Below are positions 12,150 to 23,370 of a stretch of DNA of 64,000 nucleotides, piece by piece. Location of the stretch: contig JAOTOM010004576.1 in NCBI GenBank assembly GCA_034440615.1, positions 201,501-265,500 on the forward strand, read 5' to 3'. The translations under genes and the position numbers were made by a program. The notes beneath the pieces are model-generated. The model worked only from the letters and a program-made list of their open reading frames with translations, made no database searches and was not told where the DNA came from. The stretch comes from Ashinkailepas kermadecensis. Its lineage: Eukaryota > Arthropoda > Thecostraca > Neolepadidae. The stretch's first letter is position 1, and each line of letters opens with the position of its first letter.

Positions 12150-13650
12150 TATTTTTTTTTCGGGGCAGTAAGTAATTTTTGACGCCATCTGGTGGTATGT
12201 TTGGGGCTGAGAAGCGATTTTCCTGGCTCGGACATGCATTTTTCGAAATGTCTCCATATTTTGGAAGGCTCCGGCTTTATTTTTGTCGGGTCCCGATGCG
12301 ATTTTGGGCCACGCTGTGCTTATTTGGGACCATAGACGCCTATTTTTGGGAGCTCAAGGGGAATTTTTGATGCCCCAACCACAATTTTTGGAACTACCGG
12401 CGAAAATTGTGGGTCCCGAGCGCGATATTTGAGGGACTCGGCCGAGTTCGCGGGGCGCGTTGTACTTAGCTGGGCCCCAGTGTGGTTTTAGGGACCCGGC
12501 GCAAATTTTCGGGGTCCGCGCGAGTTTTTGTGTACCCACTGTATGTATTTAGAGCCCCCTGCTCGAATTCTGTGGGCTACGACGTGAATTTATGGGCCCC
12601 ATAGCGATTTTCGTGGACCCTGGCTCGATGCTTGGGAGCCCACCCGTTCAGAATGGGGAGGGAGGCATTTTCCTCTTTGGTACGCCACTGCGGCTGCTCA
12701 ACATGTTTTTTTAGCCGATGACACCCTTCAGGTGAACTTCCTTTAGATACCTTTCCTGAATTTTCCGGTGCTCGGGTCGATTCGATGCAGTCCCTTTCTG
12801 ATTTTTTGGTTCCGAGTTCTATATATTTAAAGCCCCCAGTGTGAGTTTCAAGGACAGCTACGCGACTTTGTTGGGCCCAAGTGCGGTTTTTGGCACCATC
12901 GTCATTTGTTGGGATACATAGCGCGAGTTTTAGTGGCCTCGACACGTTTTTGGAGGCCAACACTTTTTACGTTTTCGGGGATTCCGGAGCGATTGCTGTG
13001 ACCCGAGAGTGATGTTTCATCTCCGGACTGTTTCTTTCGTTTCCCCGGCTTAATTTTTTTGGTGGTCCCGACGAGACTTCTGGGGTCCCGGTGTGACCTG
13101 TCGAGCCCATAGCGTGATTTTCAGGGACCCGAGCGCGACTTATTGGTACCCCCAGGCTTGTCGTGATTTTAAGGGGCGCCGGCCCAAACTTTTGGGGTCC
13201 CATCGTGATTTTCAAGAACCCTGGCCCGCATTTTTTTTTGGCCACAGCGTGATCTTCAGGGGCCAAGGCGCTAACTTTTGAGGCCACCAGTATGATTACC
13301 AGTGACCCCGGTCCGACTTATTAGGAGCCACAGTGCGACTTTCAGGGGCCTCTGCCTGGTCTTTTGGCCACAAGCATGATTTTCAGGGGCAGAACCTGTC
13401 CCTATGGGGCCCATCGTTATCTTCAGATACCCCGGAACGACTCCTTTGGGGCCCAGCGTGATTTCTAGGGACCCCGGCACGACGTTTCGGGGGCACCGGC
13501 GCGATCTTTTTTGTGTGGACCCAGTGGTATTTTCAGGGGTCCCGATCCCACCTTTTGAACACCCAGCGCCATTTATGGGGGACCAGGAACGATTTTTGTG
13601 GTCCCCAATGTGATTTTCAGGGGCCCCGTTTGATTTCTTGTGGCCCCGTA
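12150..13650. repeat. Highly degenerate GC-rich tandem array
   Basis: Motifs such as GGGACCCCGGCGCGATTTT and GGGGCCCAGCGTGATTTTC recur at roughly 45-50 bp (half-units about 24 bp) through the whole stretch with heavy divergence. It looks like an old minisatellite now eroded, unlike the nearly homogeneous arrays next door. Confidence 0.7.
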
Positions 13651-14090
13651 AATCGGAAATCCGGTAGCTTCTCTAAAAAAAACATTGCCAGAATTTTACA
13701 TATATACGACATTTTTGTTCATGGGTGCAATGTCCAAATGCTGGGATGATTGCTAATAGCCGTGCCCCCCAAAACACATTGTGTCCAGGGATATATTGGT
13801 AAGAATGTAATAGGATTTAGATAATTATTTTATAACATGCATTTTTTATCAAGCCCATATATAAGCACACTTTTCAATCCCAACATGTTGTTCTCATTCC
13901 CTTCTCGCCTTGTTCATAAGTTTGAGATATTGTGCGTCTGAATGCCTTCAGATTTCATGTAGGTATTCATTTGAACTGAAATTGTTTTTTAAATGTGATG
14001 TTATGGATCGTGACCACCAGCCTGGGGGCATTAATTATCCCGCCAGACAATCGCTGAAGTTTGATATTTCGATGAAGCAACACCACTAAC
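13651..14090. other. Intron 7 next to the exon 7 donor, nothing recognised
   Basis: AT-richer unique-looking sequence with no array at this donor and no coding signal. Confidence 0.5.
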
Positions 14091-14343
14091 CTCTGTCCGG
14101 GAGTGGGCGCTGCCACCACCACATCTCCCAGCCGCACGTGGCGTGCGTAGTCGGTGTAGTGCGGCACGCCGCCGCCCACGCCCACCAGGAACACGTGCTC
14201 CACCTGCTGGAAACAGCCGAGCAGGCGAGTGGTGCTGCTGCCGGCGGCGATGACGGCGCCGCGCGTGTGGCCCACCGTCGGCAGCTTGGTGGACACGACG
14301 CGGTGGGCGCCCACGTTGCCCAGTGTGCACACGTTCGACTCGC
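14091..14343 (-). CDS. Exon 7 of phosphorylase-superfamily gene
   Basis: This exon encodes about residues 316-399. The acceptor is CGCCGTACCTGACAG before 14343 and the donor is GACAGAG/GTTAGTG at 14091/14090. It opens by completing a Gly codon from exon 6 and reads ESNVCTLGNVGAHRVVSTKL. Next come AAGSSTTRLLGCFQQVEHVF, LVGVGGGVPHYTDYARH and VRLGDVVVAAP. The alternation of a ligand strand, a short Gly-rich turn (VGVGGGV) and GDVVV matches the central sheet of MTAN/PNP-type phosphorylases, where this turn sits near the base and ribose site. This is the strongest evidence for the family call. The tandem array in the upstream intron begins directly at its acceptor. Confidence 0.92.
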
Positions 14344-16200
14344 CTGTCAGGTACGGCGGCCGTGTCAGTGGTCAGCATTGGCGATACTCTCGTGCACTGT
14401 CAGGGTGTCGGCCGTGTCAGTGGTCAGCACTGGCGGTACTCTCGTGCACTGTCAGGGTGTCGGCCGTGTCAGTGGCCAGCATTGGCGATACTCTCGTGCA
14501 CTGTCAGGTACGGCGGCCGTGTCAGTGGTCAGCATTGGCGGTACTCTCGTGCACTGTCAGGGTGTCGGCCGTGTCAGTGGTCAGCATTGGCGATACTCTC
14601 GTGCACTGTCAGGTGTCAGGTACGGCGGCCGTGTCAGTGGTCAGCATTGGCGATACTCTCGTGCACTGTCAGGTGTCAGGTACGGCGGCCGTGTCAGTGG
14701 TCAGCATTGGCGATACTCTCGTGCACTGTCAGGTGTCAGGTACGGCGGCCGTGTCAGTGGTCAGCATTGGCGATACTCTCGTGCACTGTCAGGGTGTCGG
14801 CCGTGTCAGTGGTCAGCATTGGCGATACTCTCGTGCACTGTCAGGTGTCAGGTACGGCGGCCGTGTCAGTGGTCAGCATTGGCGATACTCTCGTGCACTG
14901 TCAGGGTGTCGGCCGTGTCAGTGGTCAGCATTGGCGATACTCTCGTGCACTGTCAGGTGTCAGGTACGGCGGCCGTGTCAGTGGTCAGCATTGGCGATAC
15001 TCTCGTGCACTGTCAGGGTGTCGGCCGTGTCAGTGGTCAGCATTGGCGACACTCGTGCACTGTCAGGTACGGCGGCCGTGTCAGTGGTCAGCATTGGCGA
15101 TACTCTCGTGCACTGTCAGGGTGTCGGCCGTGTCAGTGGTCAGCATTGGCGATACTCTCGTGCACTGTCAGGGTGTCGGCCGTGTCAGTGGTCAGCATTG
15201 GCGATACTCTCGTGCACTGTCAGGGTGTCGGCCGTGTCAGTGGTCAGCATTGGCGATACTCTCGTGCACTGTCAGGTACGGCGGCCGTGTCAGTGGTCAG
15301 CATTGGCGATACTCTCGTGCACTGTCAGGGTGTCGGCCGTGTCAGTGGTCAGCATTGGCGATACTCTCGTGCACTGTCAGGTACGGCGGCCGTGTCAGTG
15401 GTCAGCATTGGCGATACTCTCGTGCACTGTCAGGGTGTCGGCCGTGTCAGTGGTCAGCATTGGCGGTACACTCGTGCACTGTCAGGGTGTCGGCCGTGTC
15501 AGTGGTCAGCATTGGCGACACTCTCGTGCACTGTCAGGTACGGCGGCCGTGTCAGTGGTCAGCATTGGCGGTACTCTCGTGCACTGTCAGGGTGTCGGCC
15601 GTGTCAGTGGTCAGCATTGGCGATACTCTCGTGCACTGTCAGGGTGTCGGCCGTGTCAGTGGTCAGCATTGGCGATACTCTCGTGCACTGTCAGGTGTCA
15701 GGTACGGCGGCCGTGTCAGTGGTCAGCATTGGCGGTACTCTCGTGCACTGTCAGGGTGTCGGCCGTGTCAGTGGTCAGCATTGGCGATACTCTCGTGCAC
15801 TGTCAGGTGTCAGGTACGGCGGCCGTGTCAGTGGTCAGCATTGGCGATACTCTCGTGCACTGTCAGGGTGTCGGCCGTGTCAGTGGTCGGCATTGGCGGT
15901 ACACTCGTGCACTGTCAGGTACGGCGGCCGTGTCAGTGGTCAGCATTGGCGGTACACTCGTGCACTGTCAGGTACGGCGGCCGTGTCAGTGGTCAGCATT
16001 GGCGATACTCTCGTGCACTGTCAGGTATCAGGTACGGCAGCCGTGTCAGTGGTCAGCACTGGCGACACTCTCGTGCACTGTCAGGGTGTCGGCCGTGTCA
16101 GTGGCCAGCATTGGCGATACTCTCGTGCACTGTCAGGTATCAGGTACGGCAGCCGTGTCAGTGGTCAGCATTGGCGGTACTCTCGCGCACTGTTAGGGTG
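14344..16200. repeat. 52/53/60-bp minisatellite abutting the exon 7 acceptor
   Basis: Two main unit types (starting GGGTGTCGGCCGTG and GGTACGGCGGCCGTG), plus a 60-bp form with an extra GTGTCAG, mix along about 35 copies. In the gene's orientation every unit carries a CTGACAG copy of the exon 7 acceptor. Because most periods are not multiples of three, all three plus frames stay open for over 640 codons, a by-product of stop-poor units. I do not call these as proteins. Confidence 0.93.
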
Positions 16201-16967
16201 TCGGCGGGAACATCGTCAGAGGTGCTGATGTGCTGGGGAATTTGGGGGAGGGGATGCAGGTATGATTAAAAGCATTGTACATCATTGATCCGACTTACTT
16301 CAGGGTAGTCGATCTAAAGTGCTCCTTTACTGCTGCAATGCAGCAAATAACTAACATTTGGGACGTGCAGGCGAAACAAAAGAGCAACCTTTTTGCGCAC
16401 CCTCAGGAAATAAACAGGTGCTTCGTACCAGCAAACTACTCATTAAATCAGCTCTAAGTATTGACACACCTCAAATCATTGACTCGTATTGACAGCAACA
16501 AGAACGTTGCGCAGCATTAAACCACTAACCTACTTGGCGGTGGCCATCTATTGATTAAGCAAAAGACATCCATGAAGGAGGGTGCTTGATAAAACATGGA
16601 TCTGTATTAGAACAAGTGTCCCGAGGAATAGACCATATATCACTTTCCGGGTCCTGCGCCTCACGCGAAATACAAATCATGTATCCGCGGCTGATCAGAT
16701 CTGAATGATTAATTGAGACCTGCATTGATATACTTCAGATTATAGAGTATAAAAATCACCGAGCTGTACGGCACAAAATCAGCCGGGGTAGGGGGCGGCA
16801 AGGCAAGACACAAAAGACACATCGGTTCAGATGACTGATACACATCCGTCTAAAACCTGGAGGTTACGCATCCCGTATGCGATTCCCGCCCAGAAATTCA
16901 TCATCATCTACCCACATTAGAGCTATCAAGAACAACCACGACGATTCGCCCGCTTCCCATCTTACAT
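16201..16967. other. Intron 6 between two arrays, no gene seen
   Basis: Unique-looking sequence with a short G-rich stretch near 16,785 and no recognised element. Confidence 0.5.
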
Positions 16968-17604
16968 ACGCCTGCAATGGTACCGTTCTCGGCTCACGCT
17001 ACGTGAGACTCCCTCAACGGTGCCGTTCTGGGTCTTCCGTCATGCTAGATGCCTGTAACGGCGCCGTTCCGGGCCTCCCGTCACGAGAGACACCTGTAAC
17101 GGCACCGTTCTGCATCTCCCGTCACGAGAGACGCCTGTAACGGCGCCGTTCTGCATCTCCCGTCACGAGAGACGCCTGTAACGGCGCCGTTCTGCGTCTC
17201 CCGTCACGAGAGACGCCTGTAACGGCGCCGTTCCGGGCCTCCCGTCACGAGAGACGTCTGTAACGGCGCCGTTCTGCGTCTCCCGTCACGAGAGACGCCT
17301 GTAACGGCGCCGTTCCGGGCCTCCCGTCACGAGAGACGTCTGTAACGGCGCCGTTCCGGGCCTCCCATCACGTGACACGTCTGTAACGACGCCGTTCCGG
17401 GCCTCCCATCACGTGACACGTCTGTAACGGCGCCGTTCCGGGCCTCCCATCACGTGACACGTCTGTAACGACGCCGTTCCGGGCCTCCCATCACGTGACA
17501 CGTCTGTAACGGCGCCGTTCCGGGCCTCCCATCACGTGACACGTCTGTAACGACGCCGTTCCGGGTCTCCCGTCACGTGACGCGCCTATAACGGCGCCGC
17601 TCAC
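16968..17604. repeat. 41-bp minisatellite abutting the exon 6 donor
   Basis: Units carry TGTAACGGCGCCGTTC and CTCCCGTCACGAGAG or, nearer the exon, CTCCCATCACGTGACAC. About 15 copies run up to the donor of exon 6. In the exon-proximal half CGGCGCCG and CGACGCCG alternate unit by unit, which indicates duplication as 82-bp dimers. Confidence 0.92.
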
Positions 17605-17867
17605 CAACTGTGGTGAACCTGACGAATGTCTCCTTGTTCACGATCATGGAGTCGACGGCGAGCTTTTCGCAGTAGTTGGCCGTGATGATGGCGATGGTGG
17701 GCTGTTTGCTGCTGACCACGGTCGGCATCTGCTTCACCACCGTAACCTCCTCGGCGTCGTTCTCCTGGATGCGAGTGTAGGCGCCCGACTCCAGTGGCCG
17801 CACCGTGCCGCGCTCAGTCAGGGTGGACAGGTGAAGCTGGATCTCCTCCTCGGTACGGTACGTCTGT
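17605..17867 (-). CDS. Exon 6 of phosphorylase-superfamily gene (winged helix end, phosphorylase start)
   Basis: This exon encodes about residues 228-315. The acceptor is CTGTAATCAACAG before 17867 and the donor is CAGTTG/GTGAGC at 17605/17604. Only this of several nearby AGs gives the frame that continues exon 5. It reads EEEIQLHLSTLTERGTVRPL, consistent with the recognition helix and wing of a winged-helix domain begun in exon 5. After a linker it reads QPTIAIITANYCEKLAVDSM, the first beta-alpha unit of the phosphorylase-like domain (compare xIxIITAxxxEhxAV in MTAN-type proteins). Tandem arrays touch both ends of this exon. Confidence 0.9.
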
Positions 17868-18797
17868 CTGTTGATTACAGGGCGGGCACATACAATCTGT
17901 CTGTATCAGGGCGTGGTACAGACTATGTCGATCACAGGGCGCGGTACATACAATCTGTCTGTCTCAGGACGCGGTACATACAACCTGTCTGTCTCAGGGC
18001 GTGGTACAGACTATATGTCGAGCACAGGGTGCGGTGCATACAATATGTCTGTCTCAGAGCGTGGTACAGACTATATGTCGATCACAGGACGGGGTACATA
18101 CAATCTGTCTTCCTCGGGGCGTGGTACAGACTATATGTTGATCACAGGACGGGGTACATACAATCTGTCTGTCTCAGGGCGTGGTACAGACTATATGTCG
18201 AGCACAGGACGGGGTACATACAATCTGTCTGCCTCATGGCGTTGTACAGACTATATGTCGAGCACAGGACGGGGTACATACAATCTGTCTGCCTCAGGGC
18301 GTGGTATAGACTATATGTCGATCACAGGACGGGGTACATACAATCTGTCTGTCTCAGGGCGTGGTACAGACTATATGTCGAGCACAGGACGGGGTACATA
18401 CAATCTGTCTGCCTCAGGGCGTGGTACAGACTATATGTCGATCACAGGACGGGGTACATACAATCTGTCTGTCTCAGGGCGTGGTACAGACTATATGTCG
18501 AGCACAGGACGGGGTGCATACAACCTGTCTGTCTCAGAGCGTGGTACAGACTATATGTCGATAACAGGGCGCGGTACATACAATCTGTCTGTCTCTGGGC
18601 GTGGTACAGACTATATGTCGAGCACAGGACGGGGTACATACAATCTGTCTGCCTCGGGGCGTGGTACAGACTATATGTCGAGCACAGGACGGGGTACATA
18701 CAATCTGTCTGCCTCGGGGCGTGGTACAGACTATATGTCGAGCACAGGACGGGGTACATACAATCTGTCTGCCTCAGGGCGTGGTACAGACTATATG
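17868..18797. repeat. 60-bp minisatellite abutting the exon 6 acceptor, left part
   Basis: The unit contains CGTGGTACAGACTATATGTC, GAGCACAGGACGGGGTACAT and ACAATCTGTCTGCCTCAGGG. About 15 copies are present. The CTGTCTG portion matches the sequence straddling the exon 6 acceptor (CAGACAG in gene orientation). A LINE interrupts the array at 18798, and it resumes at 20796 in the next position of the unit. Confidence 0.95.
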
Positions 18798-20795
18798 CAA
18801 CGTACTATAAAAATTGGTCAAACAGAATGTTCAGATTCATCTTGATAGGCACAATTTTTTAAGGGATACTCAACATGGTTTTCGATCTCGAAGGTCTTGT
18901 TTAACTAACCTTTTGGAATTCACGGAGTATGTTACTAAAGAAGTAGACAATCAAAGCAGGATAGATGTTGTGTACTTGGACTTTAGCAAAGCTTTTGATA
19001 AAGTTCCACATGGGAGGCTAATTCATCAACTACAGCAACATGGGATTGTTGGAAAAGTTCGAGGTTGGATTGAAGCATGGCTGAGGAGAAGGAAACAAAG
19101 GGTAATGTTAAATGGATGTAAATCTGATTGGAAGGATGTTCTGAGTGGAGTACCACAGGGCTCTGTTCTAGGTCCACTTCTTTTTATCATCTTTGTTAAT
19201 AGCATTGAGGTGGGGCTGAGGAATAGAGTGTTCAAATTTGCGATGACATCAAGCTGGTAGGAGTGGCAAACAGTTGTGATCAATCTAGAAATATTCAACT
19301 AGACTTGGAGGACCTAAAAAGGTGGGCTGATCAATGGCAGATGTCTTTCAACTATGACAAGTGTAAGGTTATGCATCTGGGGTCTGGAGGTGAGACTTTC
19401 AGATATACAATGGGAGGGAGGGAACTGGATGTTATTGAAGAGGAAAAGGACTTAGGTGTGTTGGTTTCAAAAGACCTTAAAGCAGAAAAGCAATGTAGCT
19501 CGGCTAGGAACAGGGCACTCAGAATGCTGGGACTCATTAATAGAAGTGTGATGTGTAAGAGCAAGGAAGTCATGAAAAAACTGCACTTAGCATATGTGCG
19601 ACCCCACTTGGAATATTCTGCACAAGCTTGGAGCCCCTACCTAGAAAAAGATATAGACAAATTAGAGAGAGTGCAGCGCAAAGCAACTAGACTCATCAGT
19701 GGAATAGGTAACCTAGAATATGGAGAAAGGCTTGTGGCATTAGATATGTACTCACTCAAGTATAGGAGATTAAGGGGGGACATGATTGAAATGTACAAAA
19801 TTGTTAAAGGACTAGATCAGGTCAATTTAAATGGCGCTCTTCAGTTTAGAGTATCACATAGGGGTCATCAATTCAGGTTAGACAAGTTGAGGTGTAGGAC
19901 AGTTAAGCGACAACAGGTCTTCAGTCAAAGGGTTGTTGATCAGTGGAATTGGCTGCCTGCTGATGTTGTGGGGAGTTCCTCATTGAATGTATTTAAAAGT
20001 AGGGTGGATAAATTTTTTATGCAGGGAAATCTTGTTTTTGAGTTCTAATTTGTGATGGATGGGGTGAGATGTATGTTAAGTAAGTGTGCACGGCACAGAC
20101 CCCATTAAGCAGGCATGGATGCAGTTTGAAAATTAATGATAAGGCATTCAATCCACATGTGTTAAGAGAGATCAGGGGAATAGGGCTGGAAAGCTAGGGT
20201 AGATAGGCGTTGATAGGTGTGTGGGATATTGGAGGACTGGTTCTTCAGGATGTGGGATGGTTGGGGAGGGTCCTTTTTACCAGGCTTATATTATCTTCCA
20301 TTTACAGACTTAACTGGATGGGCCCTTGGGTCTCTTATTAAGTCTAAACGCTTTATAACTTTATATAGGGTGTACCTAGCAGTGGATTCAGCACCTTCCT
20401 TCGGGATGTGATACTGATGAGATTGTCTATGGTAGCACAATGGGTATGATGGGAGGAGTTTGTAATTGTTGAGTGTGTTATGCAATAGGTAGTGAGTCTT
20501 CTTATTAAGTCTAAACGTTTTATAACTTTATATAGGGTGTACCTAGCAGTGGATTCAGCACCTTCCTTCGGGATGTGATACTGATGAGATTGTCTATGGT
20601 AGCACAATGGGAGTGTGCTAGGCAATAGCAAGTGAATTGGTGCTAGATAGGCTGCGATATATAGCTTCCTAGGAACTTGAGGTAAGGGATTGATTGGGGT
20701 GAGAGTATGTACATTTCTAGTACCTTTTCCAGATAGGCTTAACCCAGATGGGCCCCTGTGGCTCTTATTAAGCCTCAACACTTTATGACTTTATG
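18798..20795 (+). mobile_element. 5'-truncated CR1/L2-like LINE inserted in the 60-bp array
   Basis: The element begins inside the reverse transcriptase region and ends with an ACTTTATG tail. Left flank GACTATATG and right flank GACTTTATG are a probable 9-bp target duplication with one mismatch. The satellite continues in register on the other side. The 3' region contains partial repeats of the LINE end: CTCTTATTAAGTCTAAACGC occurs at about 20,334 and a variant at about 20,501 and 20,762. These suggest tail-on-tail insertion or internal duplication. The 3' end also matches sequence at 53,660-53,740 (minus). Confidence 0.88.
18814..20048 (+). pseudogene. LINE reverse transcriptase fragment with a frameshift
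   Basis: The first frame (18,814-19,260) carries RT motifs: DVVYLDFSKAFDKVPH (motif A with the first catalytic Asp) and GVPQGSVLGPLLFIIF. At about 19,240 one base is missing inside the codons for the FADD box, so the catalytic Asp pair is lost and the frame ends at 19,260. The second frame (19,263-20,048) carries the C-terminal region: WADQWQMSFNYDKCKVMHLG, then KDLGVLVSKDL and the RPHLEYSAQAWSPY stretch common in CR1/L2/jockey-type elements. It ends at TAA 20,046. The element lacks the RT N-terminus and any endonuclease, so it is inactive. Confidence 0.93.
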
Positions 20796-21035
20796 TCGAG
20801 CACAGGACGGGGTACATACAATCTGTCTGCCTCGGGGCGTGGTACAGACTATATGTCGATCACAGGACGGGGTACATACAATCTGTCTGCCTCGGGGCGT
20901 GGTACAGACTATATGTCGAGCACAGGACGGGGTACATACAATCTGTCTGCCTCAGGGCGTGGTACAGACTATATGTCGAGCACAGGACGGGGTACATACA
21001 ATCTGTCTGTCTCAGGGCGTGGTACAGACTATAAT
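20796..21035. repeat. 60-bp minisatellite, right part beyond the LINE
   Basis: Four more units of the array at 17,868-18,797, nearly identical to the copies on the left of the LINE. Confidence 0.95.
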
Positions 21036-21359
21036 TGAAAGTAAAATAAGTTGAAACGGTTTGGCCCACATTGGTAAGGAATACTATACTTTGCATACAA
21101 ATTAGTTACATTAAGGTCTCAAACTTTTTGATCATGGATCATTTTCAAGAGTAACGATGTTTCGTACACATCAGTTCATGACCAAATCATACACTGAAAT
21201 CACGCTCTGAATTCGAACAGCATCTTCGCATATTTTGCCGCCTCAACAAGAAATCACTTTCACATCTCGCATGCACTAAGATGATTATCAACATACACGG
21301 CATACAGGTTATGTAATGTACCACGAACAGTTCTGGGAATTCATAGTGGGATGTGTGTC

Positions 21360-21731
21360 TCAAATGCATAGGGACTCCAAAACCTTCAGATCTGCGGTGT
21401 CTGTAGCTGACCCCAGTATCTCTACAGACAAATTAATGTTGGTCTCAGAATAGTCCATGGATGGATGGCTTTCGAATATGTGGTCGCCCATGGGAATATA
21501 GGGGCGTCTCAAACGTGCGTCACTGAGATGCTCATTGTATCGCTCCCTGATAGGTCTTTTAGTTTCGCCGACATAAAATTGGTGACGGCATGCTTTGCAA
21601 ACAATTTGGTATACGACGCTATTTTTAGTACATTTCCCTTTTAGGCAATTGATGCAGGTGTGACATACTCGGTTGCCAGAAGGGCATTGAGGATTTTGCA
21701 GGGCTGATTTTACTAACCTGGCAGTGTACTA
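21360..21731 (-). mobile_element. Penelope-like element fragment with GIY-YIG endonuclease domain
   Basis: Read on the minus strand, an open stretch encodes NRVCHTCINCLKGKCTKNS, then VVYQIVCKACRHQFYVGET, KRPIRERYNEHLSDARLR and PMGDHIFESH. A Cys-rich CxxC linker, the Y-x-I/Y-V-G pair and the R-x-x-R-x-x-E-H order are characteristic of the GIY-YIG domain of Penelope-like retroelements. The frame ends at a TGA (21,360-21,362), where related proteins usually continue for about ten residues. No reverse transcriptase is visible upstream, so this is a 3' fragment. Confidence 0.82.
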
Positions 21732-21834
21732 CCACTAGCCCATGCCACCTTCAAGTTTTTTTTTATTCGAGATAATTATACAATCCGTTTGACGCTTGTA
21801 CAAAGTGCATCGTTTATAAATGACGTTATATATG

Positions 21835-21895
21835 CATCATATATAAATTATATCAGCGAAACTAAAATACCTATCAGGGACCGATTCAATGTGGT
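21835..21895 (+). mobile_element. Second, inverted Penelope-like GIY-YIG fragment
   Basis: On the plus strand YINYISETKIPIRDRFN matches FYVGETKRPIRERYN of the minus-strand fragment 300 bp away. At base level CAGCGAAACTAAAATACC aligns with CGGCGAAACTAAAAGACC, and the match runs on for about 38 bases with about five changes. Only this short piece is recognisable. Confidence 0.65.
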
Positions 21896-22051
21896 GCAAT
21901 CCTATCGAGGTAAGTATCCCCAACCCGGCGTCACGGACGTGCATGGTGTTTTCTCAGTGACCGCCCAGCAGGCCAGCCATTCTCCGGGCGGTGTGAGCAG
22001 TCGGAGTCGGGCCCGCACGGCGGCGCTCCGAGTCGGCTCCACGGTACTCAC

Positions 22052-22163
22052 TTGGCCATCTGCTGCACACTGATGGGGTTCGGGTACGACTGTTCGATCA
22101 TCTCCAGCACCTTGGCCTCGGTCAGCTCGACCTCTCCGTTGGCGTGTCCTTCCTCGGGCGATA
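22052..22163 (-). CDS. Exon 5 of phosphorylase-superfamily gene (winged-helix N-terminal part)
   Basis: This exon encodes about residues 191-227. The acceptor is GGCCGTGCTGCAG before 22163 and the donor is GCCAA/GTGAGTA at 22052/22051. It opens with two bases completing an Ile codon from exon 4 and ends with two bases of a Lys codon. After an acidic linker (SPEEGHANGEVELTEAK) it reads VLEMIEQSYPNPISVQQMAK. The pattern of a helix, YPNP turn and second helix suits the first two helices of a winged-helix domain, with exon 6 supplying the remainder. Whether it binds DNA is not known. The neighbouring tail of intron 4 has no array. Confidence 0.85.
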
Positions 22164-23370
22164 CTGCAGCACGGCCGGCCCACAGTGTCAGCCGGTGATC
22201 GGGACAGGTGGCCGCCCCATTAGACCTCGGCACCACCAGTGGGGCCGGCCGAAACTCGGTGCGCCCACTGCCCGCAGCATAAGCACAACACAGCCGCTTT
22301 GCTGGTGGTGAGTGGCGGCTAGTTATTCAGGTGGAGGGATGTCACTCCCAGGCAAAGTCAAGTTCCCTGACATGAAGGCAGAGGTGCCATGTCTGAGGTC
22401 TATACTACGATTGGTACTTGCACCAAGTTTAATTTCAGCAGTACACAAAGCATACGGTTATGTAAGGCTATAGCCTCAAAGATAGAGCGCGAAGATAATC
22501 TACACAAGTACTACAGCATTCATAAACAACTGAACTCCAGCCAACATGCGTTACAAAAGAACAACCTCTCGCGTGATAGAGTAGTGTTCCATGCGGAAAA
22601 TCAATCCGTTTAATACGCAGAAAAGTTCCCAAACAAGATCCAGAACAAAGCCCAAACAGGATTGCCAGTGAGAAATAACTACAAAGCAAGACAAGACCAA
22701 ATATGTCTAAAATGTGCGGCACCGCCGTTAATAGTGAGTCAGCGGACTGAGCTCCGCCCCATAAACAGGCGCGTCAGGGCAGCTGCTATGGTACGGATGC
22801 AAGCAATGCCGTCACCAAGCCTCGTCTGTTGAGGTCATGAATCATGCACACCCACACGCCCAACAATGACCCTCCACGTGAGCCACCGGTGGCGTAGACT
22901 GGTCTGAGCGATGCTCAAATCGGCCACGCACCCCTTCGAGACAGAGTCGCACATCTCGCTTCGCATCTCCAGGCTTTGCGTCGACAAAATGCAACACCGT
23001 TCGAAAGGGCGGGCACGGACTTGAACCAACTGTGATCCATTGGTTGACACCGACATATCACATTTCCACAACTTCAGATTCAGGCCATATTGATCTGATC
23101 TTACATCGAATATAGAATATCACCGACTACAGAAGAAAAGCTCGAGTGATGAAACTATTTCTTTGACCCAAAGGATAGCATGTAACCCCATACGGAGAAA
23201 GCAGCCAGCTCTCCCCATGGCTCCACCATCCACGTGCAAGTCCGGGTCGGTCCGGGTTCCACGATGTCCCAGCCTCCACAGCGTGTTTGTCAGGACACGT
23301 GACCGCTCTTCATGCGTTCACCGGCGAAGGTCAGCAGGTGGGATCAGGTCAGGCCCACCGTGCCACTCCG
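22164..23370. other. Left part of intron 4, no gene seen
   Basis: I found no element or exon here. Several short open frames exist on both strands without motifs. Confidence 0.5.

Noticed and set aside
14138..16269. Three overlapping plus-strand ORFs of 648-696 codons
   Set aside because: All three lie in the same minisatellite and consist of the unit translated in three frames. There is no start context, splicing or non-repetitive domain.
22980..23045. A tRNA or SINE suggested by GGTTCAAGTCC (perfect B box) on the minus strand
   Set aside because: No A box at the right distance and no cloverleaf.
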